Shown: piece after piece, positions 51,462 to 59,948 of the stretch
Position numbering within the stretch: position 1 is the stretch's first letter
Layout: every line of letters starts with the position of its first letter
NCBI GenBank assembly: GCA_964627995.1
Contig: CAZVLN010000005.1
Location: 35,243-99,242 of the forward strand
Source of the DNA: JAWLFI01 sp964627995
GTDB taxonomy: Bacteria; Bacteroidota; Bacteroidia; Chitinophagales; Saprospiraceae
DNA length: 64,000 nt
Reading direction: 5' to 3'
The notes under the pieces: model-generated
Told to the model about the DNA's origin: nothing
Databases searched by the model: none
What the model saw: the letters and a program-made list of their open reading frames with translations, nothing else
Program-made: the position numbers and the translations under genes

Positions 51462-52313
51462 CTAAACCGTTACTGCGTTCTCTGCTCGTTTCTTAGCCAT
51501 TTCCTCTTTCATCTTCTTCCAGGATTTACCCATAATTCGATTCATACCCCTATCCACAACATAGTGTCTAGCAATGTTAAATAAGCCTTTTACACGCCGA
51601 ACATAAGAATCGTTGGCACGAAGAGAAATGGAGTATCCGCCGTCTAGATATTCAATATAATGCCAGAAACCACTAGGCATAAAAAGGGTTTCTCCCGGAT
51701 GGATAATGGTTTCATATCCTTTGACATGTTTTAAAGCTGGATATTTTTTGTAATCGGGATTATTCACATCTACATAAGATGCCACAGTAAATGGATGATG
51801 GTATAGGAATTTGCTTTGTTCAGGTGGAAATAGAACTACTCTTTTTCTACCATATATCTGGTTCAGAAAAACATGAGCTAAATCGATATCGTAATGTAAA
51901 GCGACATAAGAGCCTTCGCCACCGAAAAACATGAATGGAAAGTTATTTATAAACCCATCCATAATATCCAAATCCTTTATATCATCACACAATTCAGGAG
52001 CATGCCGAAAAATGTTAAATAGGAACATTCTCAACTCTGTAGGTCCTGATGATATAATATTTAAGTACTCACCAAAGGTCATTTGCTTCTCCGGTCCCAT
52101 ATAGTTTTTACCACCTTCAGACACTTTTGGGGAATAGACAGGAACATTAATTTCACCGTATTTTTCCCGAAAATACGAGATTGTCCATTTTTCTTTTGCA
52201 GGCCAATGGTCAATCAAATCAGTAAAGACAACAGGCTGTCTATTTGCTAGATAAGTCTCCGCAAATAATTCTCGACTTAAACCCGATTTACGATCAATTT
52301 TAGAGATTTCCAT
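51462..52313 (-). CDS. JmjC-like cupin (cupin_8) oxygenase
   Basis: 283 residues from ATG 52313 (MEISKIDRKSGLSRELF). Longer in-frame starts at 52373 and 52406 are disfavoured because a perfect -7 box lies at 52340-52347. The jelly-roll core has the Fe(II) ligands LHYDID (His and Asp) and FWHYIEYL (second His), with the 2-oxoglutarate-side GRKRVVLFPP and PGETLFMPSGFWH. Relatives hydroxylate amino-acid side chains in proteins (FIH/JMJD-type) or small substrates; the target is unknown. A basic helical tail (WKKMKEEMAKKRAEN) closes the protein. Confidence 0.85.
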   Translation of the reverse strand: MEISKIDRKSGLSRELFAETYLANRQPVVFTDLIDHWPAKEKWTISYFREKYGEINVPVYSPKVSEGGKNYMGPEKQMTFGEYLNIISSGPTELRMFLFNIFRHAPELCDDIKDLDIMDGFINNFPFMFFGGEGSYVALHYDIDLAHVFLNQIYGRKRVVLFPPEQSKFLYHHPFTVASYVDVNNPDYKKYPALKHVKGYETIIHPGETLFMPSGFWHYIEYLDGGYSISLRANDSYVRRVKGLFNIARHYVVDRGMNRIMGKSWKKMKEEMAKKRAENAVTV

Positions 52314-52339
52314 AATATCAATCAGTTTATCCTGACTTT

Positions 52340-52347
52340 CAAATATA
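52340..52347 (-). promoter_or_regulatory. -7 box of the JmjC-like gene
   Basis: TATATTTG on the minus strand ends 26 nt before ATG 52313 and lies inside the longer reading frame, supporting the shorter protein. Confidence 0.55.
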
Positions 52348-52427
52348 CGGTTTATTCCTTTAACTTGAATCATTGATTGAATGAGAAAAAAAGAGGACAA
52401 ATTCATATTATAACTAGTTGTTATGTA

Positions 52428-52435
52428 TAATTTTG
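52428..52435 (+). promoter_or_regulatory. -7 box upstream of ftsK
   Basis: TAATTTTG fits TAxxTTTG and lies 82 nt before the ftsK ATG, implying a leader of about 75 nt. No good -33 TTTG is seen. Confidence 0.4.
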
Positions 52436-52517
52436 TATCTTAGTGTTTGATTCCTTTTTTGGTATCTGCTCTTGGCATTTGTGGGTGTTCAGGGGAATGA
52501 AAAGTTGAAGTAAGAAA

Positions 52518-55025
52518 ATGGCTCAAAGAAAGAAAAAAAAGAAAAACAAAAAACGATTCGACTATAAAAGCTGGTCACCTAGTGAAAGGTGGCGCAAAAT
52601 TATAGGTGTTTTTGTAGGAGCTTTTTCATTGTATTTGGGATTGGCCTATTTATCCTACGCTACAAGTTGGAAAGCAGACCAGGCTCAAATTTACCAATTT
52701 GAATGGGGCCATTTCATTGCGGGCGATTTACCCATTATTAACCTGACGGGAAGACTTGGGTCAATATTATCCCATCAAATAATATACTGGGGTTTCGGAC
52801 TCCCTTCCATAAGCTTTGTCATTTTAGGATTTAAATATGCCTACGAACTCTGGAGAGGGGTCAATTGGTATTCAACACTTAAATTTACATTTTATACAAT
52901 TCTAATCACAGCATTTACCAGTGTGGTTTTCGATTTCACTTTTTCCAATTCTACTTTTCCATGGGGAGGAGCGTTTGGCGAGTCCATGCAAATATGGCTC
53001 TCAAATTTCTTAGGAGATATAGGCCTATTTTTTCTCATATTGGCTATAGTTATAGCCTATTTCATATGGCTTTTCAATCCTAAAATGAAGCCCATACCTG
53101 TCAAAAAATGGTTGAGATGGATGCAAGATGAGGATGAAGAATCCCTTGCGGGATCCGATGACAAAAATGAACCTAATAAAGAAACTGATGCTAGTCAATC
53201 CTCATCTGAGAAAGAGGACTATGATGGTCAAAAAACAAAAGAAAAAATAGAAAGTCCTGAGCCGAGCCCTATTCAAAGTAATGATTCTTCATCAAGTTTA
53301 GAAAACCAGGAAAATCAAACCGCTCAGGAAGAAAATGTCGAAGACGAGAGACTCAAAGTCGACTTAACACCAGATACATCAACTACTAAAGAGGACTTAT
53401 CTAAAGACGAAAAAGTTTTAGAAGTTGAAATAAGCACAGAAGGGATGGATACACCAGAAATTAATGTGCAAGAAGAAGACAGGGGTAACATAAACGACCT
53501 GTATGACCCTACAGCTGAATTATCACATTATAATAATCCACCACTTGATTTGCTCCAGCAGCACGATGACGGAAATATTTCCATTGATAAAGAAGAGCTT
53601 GAGCACAAGAAAAAGCAAATCATAAAAACCCTTTACAACTACAAAATAGAAATCACAAAAATTCGAGCGACCATCGGGCCTACGGTTACCCTTTACGAAA
53701 TTGTTCCTGCGCCGGGCATTCGAATTTCTAAGATAAAAAACCTGGAAGATGATATAGCATTGAGTTTATCAGCGCTCGGCATTAGAATTATCGCTCCTAT
53801 TCCAGGGCGAGGTACAATTGGAATAGAAGTACCAAATAAGAATAAGCAAATAGTATCACTAAAAGAGGTACTGGAAGATCCTAAATACGGTAAAGCGAAA
53901 ATGGAATTGCCAATCGCTATTGGCAAAGATATTTCAAATAAGGTTTTTATCGCCGATTTAGCTAAGATGCCTCATTTACTAATAGCAGGAGCGACTGGGC
54001 AGGGGAAATCAGTGGGTATCAATACGATTTTAATGTCGCTGCTCTACAAAAAGCACCCTTCCCAGTTAAAGCTCGTTCTTGTTGATCCAAAGAAAGTAGA
54101 ACTCTTTCCGTATAGCCTGTTGGACAAACATTTTCTTGCCAGCCTTCCTGACAATAGCGAACCCATTGTTACAGATACAAGTCAGGTGGTAAATACCTTG
54201 GCTTCTCTATGTATAGAAATGGATGATCGATACGATTTACTAAAAAAAGCACATGCACGTAATTTAAAAGAATACAATAATAAATTCGTTTCCCGCAAAC
54301 TCAATCCTAAAAAAGGACATAAGTTTTTACCATATATCGTTCTGGTAATTGATGAATTTGCAGATCTTATTATGACTGCAGGAAAAGAAATAGAATTACC
54401 CATAGGCCGTTTGGCTCAACTTGCCCGCGCAGTCGGGATTCATCTAATAATAGCTACTCAACGGCCATCTGTCAATATTATTACGGGTATCATTAAAGCA
54501 AACTTTCCAGCCAGGCTAGCCTTTAAAGTAACTTCAAAAGTAGATTCCAGAACTATTTTAGATGAAGGAGGCGCGGACCAACTAATTGGGAGAGGCGATA
54601 TGTTATTTTCTTCGGACAGTAATTTAGTTCGACTTCAATGTGCTTTTGTGGATACCCCGGAAGTAGAGGCTGTTTTGCAACATATACAAAAACAGCAGGG
54701 CTATTCAGAACCTTATCAGCTTCCAGAATACGATAGTGAAGCTGGAGATGTACCTGGTGAAGTTTCTATAGATGAACTCGACGAAATGTTCCAGGATGCT
54801 GCCCGATTAATCGTTCAGAACCAACACGGATCGACTTCCATGATCCAGCGGAAACTCAAATTAGGATATAACAGGGCAGGTAGAATTATGGATCAGTTAG
54901 AGCATTTTGGTATAACCGGAGCTAATGCAGGTTCTAAAGCCCGGGAAGTCCTGGTTCATTCTACGGATGAACTCGAACATATTTTAGAAAGCATTGAGGA
55001 TCAGAAAAATAGTACACCTTATTAA
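52518..55025 (+). CDS. ftsK: DNA translocase FtsK/SpoIIIE
   Basis: 835 residues. It pumps DNA at the septum and activates XerCD dimer resolution. Four membrane helices lie in the first 190 residues; an acidic, Ser/Glu-rich linker (about 205-340) follows. The motor has Walker A GATGQGKSVG and Walker B VLVIDEFADL, with ATQRPSVNIITGIIKANFPARLAFKV after it. The C-terminal gamma winged helix is ARLIVQNQHGSTSMIQRKLKLGYNRAGRIMD (in parts), which reads polar DNA sequences. Followed by the LolA-like gene, a pairing frequent in Bacteroidota. Confidence 0.95.
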   Translation: MAQRKKKKKNKKRFDYKSWSPSERWRKIIGVFVGAFSLYLGLAYLSYATSWKADQAQIYQFEWGHFIAGDLPIINLTGRLGSILSHQIIYWGFGLPSISFVILGFKYAYELWRGVNWYSTLKFTFYTILITAFTSVVFDFTFSNSTFPWGGAFGESMQIWLSNFLGDIGLFFLILAIVIAYFIWLFNPKMKPIPVKKWLRWMQDEDEESLAGSDDKNEPNKETDASQSSSEKEDYDGQKTKEKIESPEPSPIQSNDSSSSLENQENQTAQEENVEDERLKVDLTPDTSTTKEDLSKDEKVLEVEISTEGMDTPEINVQEEDRGNINDLYDPTAELSHYNNPPLDLLQQHDDGNISIDKEELEHKKKQIIKTLYNYKIEITKIRATIGPTVTLYEIVPAPGIRISKIKNLEDDIALSLSALGIRIIAPIPGRGTIGIEVPNKNKQIVSLKEVLEDPKYGKAKMELPIAIGKDISNKVFIADLAKMPHLLIAGATGQGKSVGINTILMSLLYKKHPSQLKLVLVDPKKVELFPYSLLDKHFLASLPDNSEPIVTDTSQVVNTLASLCIEMDDRYDLLKKAHARNLKEYNNKFVSRKLNPKKGHKFLPYIVLVIDEFADLIMTAGKEIELPIGRLAQLARAVGIHLIIATQRPSVNIITGIIKANFPARLAFKVTSKVDSRTILDEGGADQLIGRGDMLFSSDSNLVRLQCAFVDTPEVEAVLQHIQKQQGYSEPYQLPEYDSEAGDVPGEVSIDELDEMFQDAARLIVQNQHGSTSMIQRKLKLGYNRAGRIMDQLEHFGITGANAGSKAREVLVHSTDELEHILESIEDQKNSTPY

Positions 55026-55351
55026 CCCGAATTAGTCATAACTTTTACATGATATATTGGGTGAGGAAATAATAATTTTCTCGAAATCAACTTTTAACAA
55101 AAGGGTTAACCTTAAAAAAAATCAAATTTTAATATCCAGATTTAAGCATTTAAATGAAAAAGCAATCTATCTAGGTTTTTATATAATGAATTCAAAATCA
55201 AGGATTTGAATTTCTTCAGCCCCGCAGGGCGAAAAATGATTGCATTTTTCGGGGTAAATAACCCATCCCAGATATAGTCATTCCTATAATTCTAGTTTTA
55301 TTCTTGAGTTACAATAAGTAAACCATACCGACAGTTAATACTGTAAAAACT
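55026..55351. other. 326-nt spacer between ftsK and the lolA-like gene
   Basis: AT-rich, no reading frame of note. It holds the hairpin at 55220-55254 and a short inverted repeat ACAGT-TAAT-ACTGT (55331-55344) that ends 7 nt before the lolA-like ATG. No T-tract terminator for ftsK is seen. Confidence 0.6.
55220..55254. repeat. Stem-loop, possible dispersed-repeat remnant
   Basis: CCCC (55220-55223) pairs with GGGG (55251-55254) around an inner perfect stem GAAAAATG / CATTTTTC with loop ATTG; GCAGGGC is unpaired on one side. It looks unlike the TTTGGGCG repeat family and no T tract follows. Confidence 0.55.
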
Positions 55352-55999
55352 ATGCGAATTTTAATTTTCGTAATAATATCCTTTTTCGTTTTGCCAACCA
55401 CAAATGCGCAGGAATCTGCTAATGATTTGATGCAACGGGTAAAAAATAATTTTGTCAATCAAGATCAAATGGCCTTTGATTTTAATCTCACCGTCAAGAT
55501 CCCGGAACAAAAAGATATATCCTTAAATGGCTCTATAATTCGATCAGGCTCAAAGTTCAGTGCATCTCTAGGCGAGCGTTGGATAAAAACTGATGGCAAT
55601 ACTCAGTGGGTTTATGATCCAGATTTAGGCGAAGTTCAAATTTATGATGCTTCAGAAGAAAATGCCCTTCCACTAAGTCCTGAAGAAATCCTTAAAGTCT
55701 ATAACTCTGATGATTTTGCTTTTGAGATTAGAGATGAAATGCCCGCAGAGGATGATCAATTATATTTGATCGAGTTTAAACCGCGAGACAAATCAAGCCA
55801 GGTTGTAAAAGCAAGTATGAAGGTTTACAAGTCCTCTGCAATACCTACTGTCATGAAAGTTTCGGAAAGAGACGGTATGCAGTATGAGCTTGAAATAAAA
55901 AATATTGATACTAAGCCATCAATTTCGCCTGACGAATTCACATTCAATTCCAAAAACTACCCCAATTTGAAAACTGAAGACCTTCGTGTCTCAGAATAA
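55352..55999 (+). CDS. LolA-like outer-membrane lipoprotein carrier
   Basis: 215 residues with a signal peptide (IFVIISFFVLPTTNAQ). The half-barrel layout is typical: a helix (ANDLMQRVKNNFVNQDQM) then strands, WIKTDGNTQWVYDPDLGEVQIYD, and a final KNIDTKPSISPDEFTFN. LolA binds lipid tails of lipoproteins in the periplasm and hands them to the outer membrane. Position after ftsK is conserved in this phylum. Confidence 0.87.
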   Translation: MRILIFVIISFFVLPTTNAQESANDLMQRVKNNFVNQDQMAFDFNLTVKIPEQKDISLNGSIIRSGSKFSASLGERWIKTDGNTQWVYDPDLGEVQIYDASEENALPLSPEEILKVYNSDDFAFEIRDEMPAEDDQLYLIEFKPRDKSSQVVKASMKVYKSSAIPTVMKVSERDGMQYELEIKNIDTKPSISPDEFTFNSKNYPNLKTEDLRVSE

Positions 56000-56031
56000 T
56001 TTGCTTTACTGCCTAACTTTAAGTAATTTCG
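56000..56031 (+). promoter_or_regulatory. Candidate promoter of the bamD-rpoZ-coaBC cluster
   Basis: -33 TTTG (56000-56003), 20 nt, then TAATTTCG (56024-56031), one mismatch from TAxxTTTG. It ends 9 nt before the bamD ATG, giving a very short leader. Confidence 0.45.
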
Positions 56032-56040
56032 CGGACTAGT

Positions 56041-56856
56041 ATGAGGTATAGGGTATCATTGCAATACATTTTGTTTCTGTTCTTATTTTTCTCACTTGCG
56101 GCTTGCAAATCAAATTTTGAGCGAGTTCGGACTAGTGGAAACAGTCAGGTTATGTATGCCGCTGGAATGCAATACTATGAAGAAGGGGAATACTTGAAGG
56201 CTCAGACTCTATTTGAACAAATTGTTAGTGCTTACAAGGGGAAATCAGAGGCAGAGGAATTATACTTTAAATACGCCTACACCTATTACCACTTAGGGCA
56301 GTATATTCTAGCATCCTATTACTTTAAAAACTTTAGTACTACATTTGGAACTAGCCCTTTTCGAGAAGAGGCCATGTTTATGTCGGCCTATTCAAATTAC
56401 TTGCTATCGCCAAGCTATAGATTAGATCAAACGTATTCCAAACAGGCTATTGATGAACTCCAAACTTTTGTTAATACATATCCCAATAGCGAAAGAGTTT
56501 CGGAATGTAACAACTTGATCGATGAACTACGGAAAAAGTTAGAAAAGAAAGCTATTGCTAGGGCTGATCTATACAAGAATATGAGTCGATATCAGGCTGC
56601 AGTGCAATCATATGAAATTGTATTGCAAGATTATCCAGAAACTCAGGCAGCAGAAAAAATTCGGTACCACATGACCGAAGCTCAGTATAAACTAGCAAAA
56701 AAAAGTATTTATTCAAAGCGAAGAGAACGATACGCAAATACGCTTGAACTCGCTGACCAATTTTTAAAAAGGTATTCTGATAGCGAATATGCGGATGAGG
56801 TTAAAAAATTCAAGTCCGATTCATCAGAACAAATAAAATCACTACTCAATGGATGA
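56041..56856 (+). CDS. bamD: Outer-membrane assembly lipoprotein BamD
   Basis: 271 residues. Lipoprotein signal with lipobox LAAC (Cys22). Tetratricopeptide-like helices follow: YAAGMQYYEEGEYLKAQTLFE, YTYYHLGQYILASYYFKNF, RYQAAVQSYEIVLQDYPETQAAEKIRY. BamD helps BamA insert beta-barrels, which here include PorV and PorP. The gene overlaps the rpoZ start by 8 nt (rpoZ ATG at 56849), indicating one transcript. Confidence 0.92.
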   Translation: MRYRVSLQYILFLFLFFSLAACKSNFERVRTSGNSQVMYAAGMQYYEEGEYLKAQTLFEQIVSAYKGKSEAEELYFKYAYTYYHLGQYILASYYFKNFSTTFGTSPFREEAMFMSAYSNYLLSPSYRLDQTYSKQAIDELQTFVNTYPNSERVSECNNLIDELRKKLEKKAIARADLYKNMSRYQAAVQSYEIVLQDYPETQAAEKIRYHMTEAQYKLAKKSIYSKRRERYANTLELADQFLKRYSDSEYADEVKKFKSDSSEQIKSLLNG

Positions 56857-57196
56857 TATTAAAAGCAGGGCGCAAGGCCTTAATCCCAATGCGGAAGCTA
56901 AACGAATAGAAGATCTCATTGCTGATACAGGCAATGTATACGAAGCCTTAACTATCATTGGTAAGCGTGCAAATCAAATTAATGTCAACCTAAGAAAAGA
57001 GCTGTTGGCAAAACTTGAAGAGTTTGCAGCTATTAATGATTCTATTGAAGAGATTGAGGAGAATAAAGAGCAAGTAGAAATTTCCAAATTTTATGAGCGC
57101 CTACCCAATCCGGCTCTTATAGCAACATCTCAATTTCTTAATGGAGAACTTACCTACTACTTGCCGGAAGATCGCCAGGAAGAGGACGAAGATTAG
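56849..57196 (+). CDS. rpoZ: RNA polymerase omega subunit (Bacteroidota type)
   Basis: 115 residues. The central TGNVYEALTIIGKRANQINVNLRKELL corresponds to the omega core that clamps the beta-prime tail; an acidic linker and a C-terminal part (KFYERLPNPALIATSQFLNGEL) follow as in other Bacteroidota. The start overlaps the end of bamD, and coaBC starts 5 nt after the stop. The bamD-rpoZ-coaBC order is conserved in this phylum, which supports the call despite low similarity to E. coli omega. Confidence 0.85.
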   Translation: MDDIKSRAQGLNPNAEAKRIEDLIADTGNVYEALTIIGKRANQINVNLRKELLAKLEEFAAINDSIEEIEENKEQVEISKFYERLPNPALIATSQFLNGELTYYLPEDRQEEDED

Positions 57197-57201
57197 TAGC
57201 T

Positions 57202-58422
57202 ATGAGTTTGGCGGGCAAAAAAATTGTCTTGGGTGTTACTGGAAGTATTGCCGCCTATAAATCGGTGTTTTTGACCCGACTCCTTATCAAAGAAGGTGCA
57301 GAGGTTAAGGTTATCATGACTCCAACAGCTCAAGAGTTTGTTGGCAAGATCACCTTCAGTACGTTATCCGGACACCCTGTTTTTAGTGACCTTAGCAAAG
57401 AAGGGAACTGGAGTAACCATGTAGAGTTAGGCCTTTGGGCAGATCTTCTATTAATTGCTCCGGCCACAGCTCACACCCTTGCTGGTATGGCCAATGGATT
57501 TGCAGACTCTATGATTTTAGCAACCTACCTATCAGCCAAGTGTCCTGTCTGGATAGCCCCAGCCATGGATCTAGATATGTGGAAACATCCTGCAAGTCAA
57601 GAAAATGTACAAAAACTTCAAAGTTTCGGACATCGGATACTAGATGTAGAGAATGGATTTCTCGCCAGTGGCCTAAATGGAAAAGGACGAATGGCTGAGC
57701 CTGAAAAAATTGTTGAGCAATTACTACAATTTGACTTTTCAACCCAAGACAAAGATCTTCAGAATCAAACCATACTCATCACAGCAGGTCCGACCTATGA
57801 GCCTATAGATCCCGTTCGTTTTATTGGAAATCGATCAAGCGGAAAAATGGGTGTGGCATTAGCCACGGCTGCCTTAGCTCGAGGAGCAAATGTTCACTTC
57901 GTTCATGGCCCTTTAACGGTTTCCCTGCCCAAGCATTCCAATTTTAAAAGTCATCCCGTTACGACTGCTGCTGAGATGCTTGATGCTGCAAAACGAATCT
58001 ACCCCAAATGCACTGGGGGGGTTTTATGCGCTGCCGTTAGCGACTACAGGCCAAAAACTTATTTTGATCAAAAGCTAAAAGGAGTAGACAAATTAGAACA
58101 AATTTCCCTAGAGAAAACTGAGGATATTGCGGCCCAATTGGGCTCCCAGAAACAACAGACTCAATGGCTAATTGGATTTGCACTGGAAACACAAAACGCA
58201 AAATTAAATGCCGCCGAAAAAAGGGAAAAAAAGAATTTCAATTTTATCGTTTTAAATACAACCTCAAAAAACGAATCACCCTTTGGCTCAGAAGAAAATT
58301 CAGTTTGGATTATTCGCAAAAATGAGGAGCCTGTTGCAATTCCAAAGGCTGCTAAATTGAATGTCGCACACGATATTTTCAATTACGTCGTTCCAGTTAT
58401 ACGTTCACTCAAAAAAAGCTAA
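57202..58422 (+). CDS. coaBC: Bifunctional phosphopantothenoylcysteine decarboxylase/synthase
   Basis: 406 residues. It makes 4'-phosphopantetheine for coenzyme A. The N-terminal flavodoxin-like CoaC domain (1-180) starts KKIVLGVTGSIAAYKSVFL; the CoaB domain (190-406) has ITAGPTYEPIDPVRFIGNRSSGKMG. In the E. coli enzyme CoaC uses Asn125 (PAMN) and Cys158 (ACG..GPGRM); here the matching motifs read APAMDLDM and ASGLNGKGRM, that is Asp and Ser. The same change is, from memory, usual in Bacteroidota. Third gene of the bamD cluster. Confidence 0.92.
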   Translation: MSLAGKKIVLGVTGSIAAYKSVFLTRLLIKEGAEVKVIMTPTAQEFVGKITFSTLSGHPVFSDLSKEGNWSNHVELGLWADLLLIAPATAHTLAGMANGFADSMILATYLSAKCPVWIAPAMDLDMWKHPASQENVQKLQSFGHRILDVENGFLASGLNGKGRMAEPEKIVEQLLQFDFSTQDKDLQNQTILITAGPTYEPIDPVRFIGNRSSGKMGVALATAALARGANVHFVHGPLTVSLPKHSNFKSHPVTTAAEMLDAAKRIYPKCTGGVLCAAVSDYRPKTYFDQKLKGVDKLEQISLEKTEDIAAQLGSQKQQTQWLIGFALETQNAKLNAAEKREKKNFNFIVLNTTSKNESPFGSEENSVWIIRKNEEPVAIPKAAKLNVAHDIFNYVVPVIRSLKKS

Positions 58423-58425
58423 TCC

Positions 58426-59340
58426 ATGCATCGCATATTACTTGCATCCTTTCTGCTTGTCTTTCATATTTATCCTCTTTTGGCTCAAGAAATAAAACTG
58501 GATGTTAATATTTCAACACCGCAACTAACTACGGTTGATCCTCAAATTTTTGAACAACTAGAAAATAGTATTGAAGGTCTTTTTCAAAATACACGCTGGA
58601 CGGATGAAGACTACCTTCCGGAAGAACGCATCGAAGCCTCTATGCAGATCAATATTAAAACTGATAACGAAAGAAACGAATTTAAGGCAGATATTCAGAT
58701 TCAAACTACTCGCCCCGTTTACGGCTCTACTTATAAGACTCCAGTAATTACTTTTGTTGACAAGAATATAAACTTTAGATTCGACCCCTTTCAACCTCTG
58801 CAGCGAAGCACAAATAATTACATCAACCAACTATCTTCCTTGATGTCTTATTATGCTTACATTTTCTTAGCTTACGATTACGATACATTTGAAAAGCAAG
58901 GCGGAAGTGAATATTTAACGATCGCTCAAGAGGTCGCAAATTCTATACCTAATTCAACTGCTGGTGCAATGGGTGGGTGGCCCGTGGGTGGATCTTCCAA
59001 TCAAGGAAGAACGAGGTATGCTCTTCTTGAAAACATGCTAAATAGCAGAATGGTAAGTTTTCGTGATGCATTATATGTTTATCACAGAAAAGGCTTAGAC
59101 TTAATGCACAGAAACCCGGAAGAGGCTCGGAATAATATCAAGCAGGCTCTGGAAGATATTCAATCCGCAAATAGCCAATATTTCAATTCACTAGTAGTAC
59201 AGATGTTTTGTAATGCGAAAAGGCAGGAATTAATTGAAATTTTTAAGGGTGGTAGCCGGAAAGAACGAATGGAGGCTCATGGTATTTTAACGGATATCGA
59301 TGCAGGCAATGCAAGTGATTACATTGAATTGGACTCATGA
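58426..59340 (+). CDS. DUF4835 exported protein
   Basis: 304 residues with a signal peptide (LLASFLLVFHIYPLLAQ). Family-like features: FEQLENSIEGLFQNTRWTDED (as two parts), RPVYGSTYKTPV, FRFDPFQPLQ and YYAYIFLAYDYDTFEKQGG. DUF4835 genes follow coaBC in many Bacteroidota; their role is unknown but a cell-envelope function is likely from the signal peptide and the bamD context. It starts 3 nt after coaBC and its stop overlaps the purN start (ATGA). Confidence 0.88.
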   Translation: MHRILLASFLLVFHIYPLLAQEIKLDVNISTPQLTTVDPQIFEQLENSIEGLFQNTRWTDEDYLPEERIEASMQINIKTDNERNEFKADIQIQTTRPVYGSTYKTPVITFVDKNINFRFDPFQPLQRSTNNYINQLSSLMSYYAYIFLAYDYDTFEKQGGSEYLTIAQEVANSIPNSTAGAMGGWPVGGSSNQGRTRYALLENMLNSRMVSFRDALYVYHRKGLDLMHRNPEEARNNIKQALEDIQSANSQYFNSLVVQMFCNAKRQELIEIFKGGSRKERMEAHGILTDIDAGNASDYIELDS

Positions 59341-59912
59341 AACCTGCACGCATCGCCATTTTTGCTAGCGGATCCGGAAGTAATGCTCAAAAAATAGTAG
59401 AATATTTCTCAACTGTTCAGGAAGTATTCACACCTCTACTTATCACAGATAATAAAAATGCTAAAGTTCTGGATCGAATGAAAAAATACGATCTAAAAAG
59501 CTATTACATCCCTCTTTCTAAAATCAATTCACCAGAATATATACTACCCTTATTGCAGGAACAATTTAGAACAACCCATATTGCTCTAGCTGGATATCTA
59601 AAGCTAATACCAGCATTTTTAATCCACGCCTACCCTAATAAAATAATCAATATTCATCCCGCATTACTACCGCAATACGGAGGAAAGGGTATGTACGGGA
59701 AGCATGTTCATACTGCAGTTAAGAAAAATATGGAGAAACAATCGGGAATCTCCATTCACTATGTCAATGAAAACTTTGATGAAGGAGCAATAATTTATCA
59801 AAAAACCACTCCCCTCCTACCAACGGATTCGGTCGATGATATTGAGCAAAAGGTACAAGAATTAGAGCATAAATATTATCCCTCAACCTTACATGAGGTA
59901 GTTATGCGTTAA
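59337..59912 (+). CDS. purN: Phosphoribosylglycinamide formyltransferase
   Basis: 191 residues. It transfers a formyl group from 10-formyl-tetrahydrofolate to GAR in purine synthesis. FASGSGSNAQKIVEYF binds the phosphate; the catalytic Asn and His are in IINIHPALLPQYGG, and the Asp in SIHYVNENFDEGAII. The ATG overlaps the DUF4835 stop by 4 nt, so it is coupled to the bamD-coaBC cluster; many relatives have recN there instead. Confidence 0.93.
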   Translation: MKPARIAIFASGSGSNAQKIVEYFSTVQEVFTPLLITDNKNAKVLDRMKKYDLKSYYIPLSKINSPEYILPLLQEQFRTTHIALAGYLKLIPAFLIHAYPNKIINIHPALLPQYGGKGMYGKHVHTAVKKNMEKQSGISIHYVNENFDEGAIIYQKTTPLLPTDSVDDIEQKVQELEHKYYPSTLHEVVMR

Positions 59913-59948
59913 AATAAGTGGTTTTATGCTAAACCCACTAGGCAAAGT

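Noticed and set aside
59915..59940. Weak hairpin between purN and the PLP enzyme gene
   Set aside because: GTGGTTT/AAACCCAC has an unpaired base and no T tract; too weak to call a terminator.
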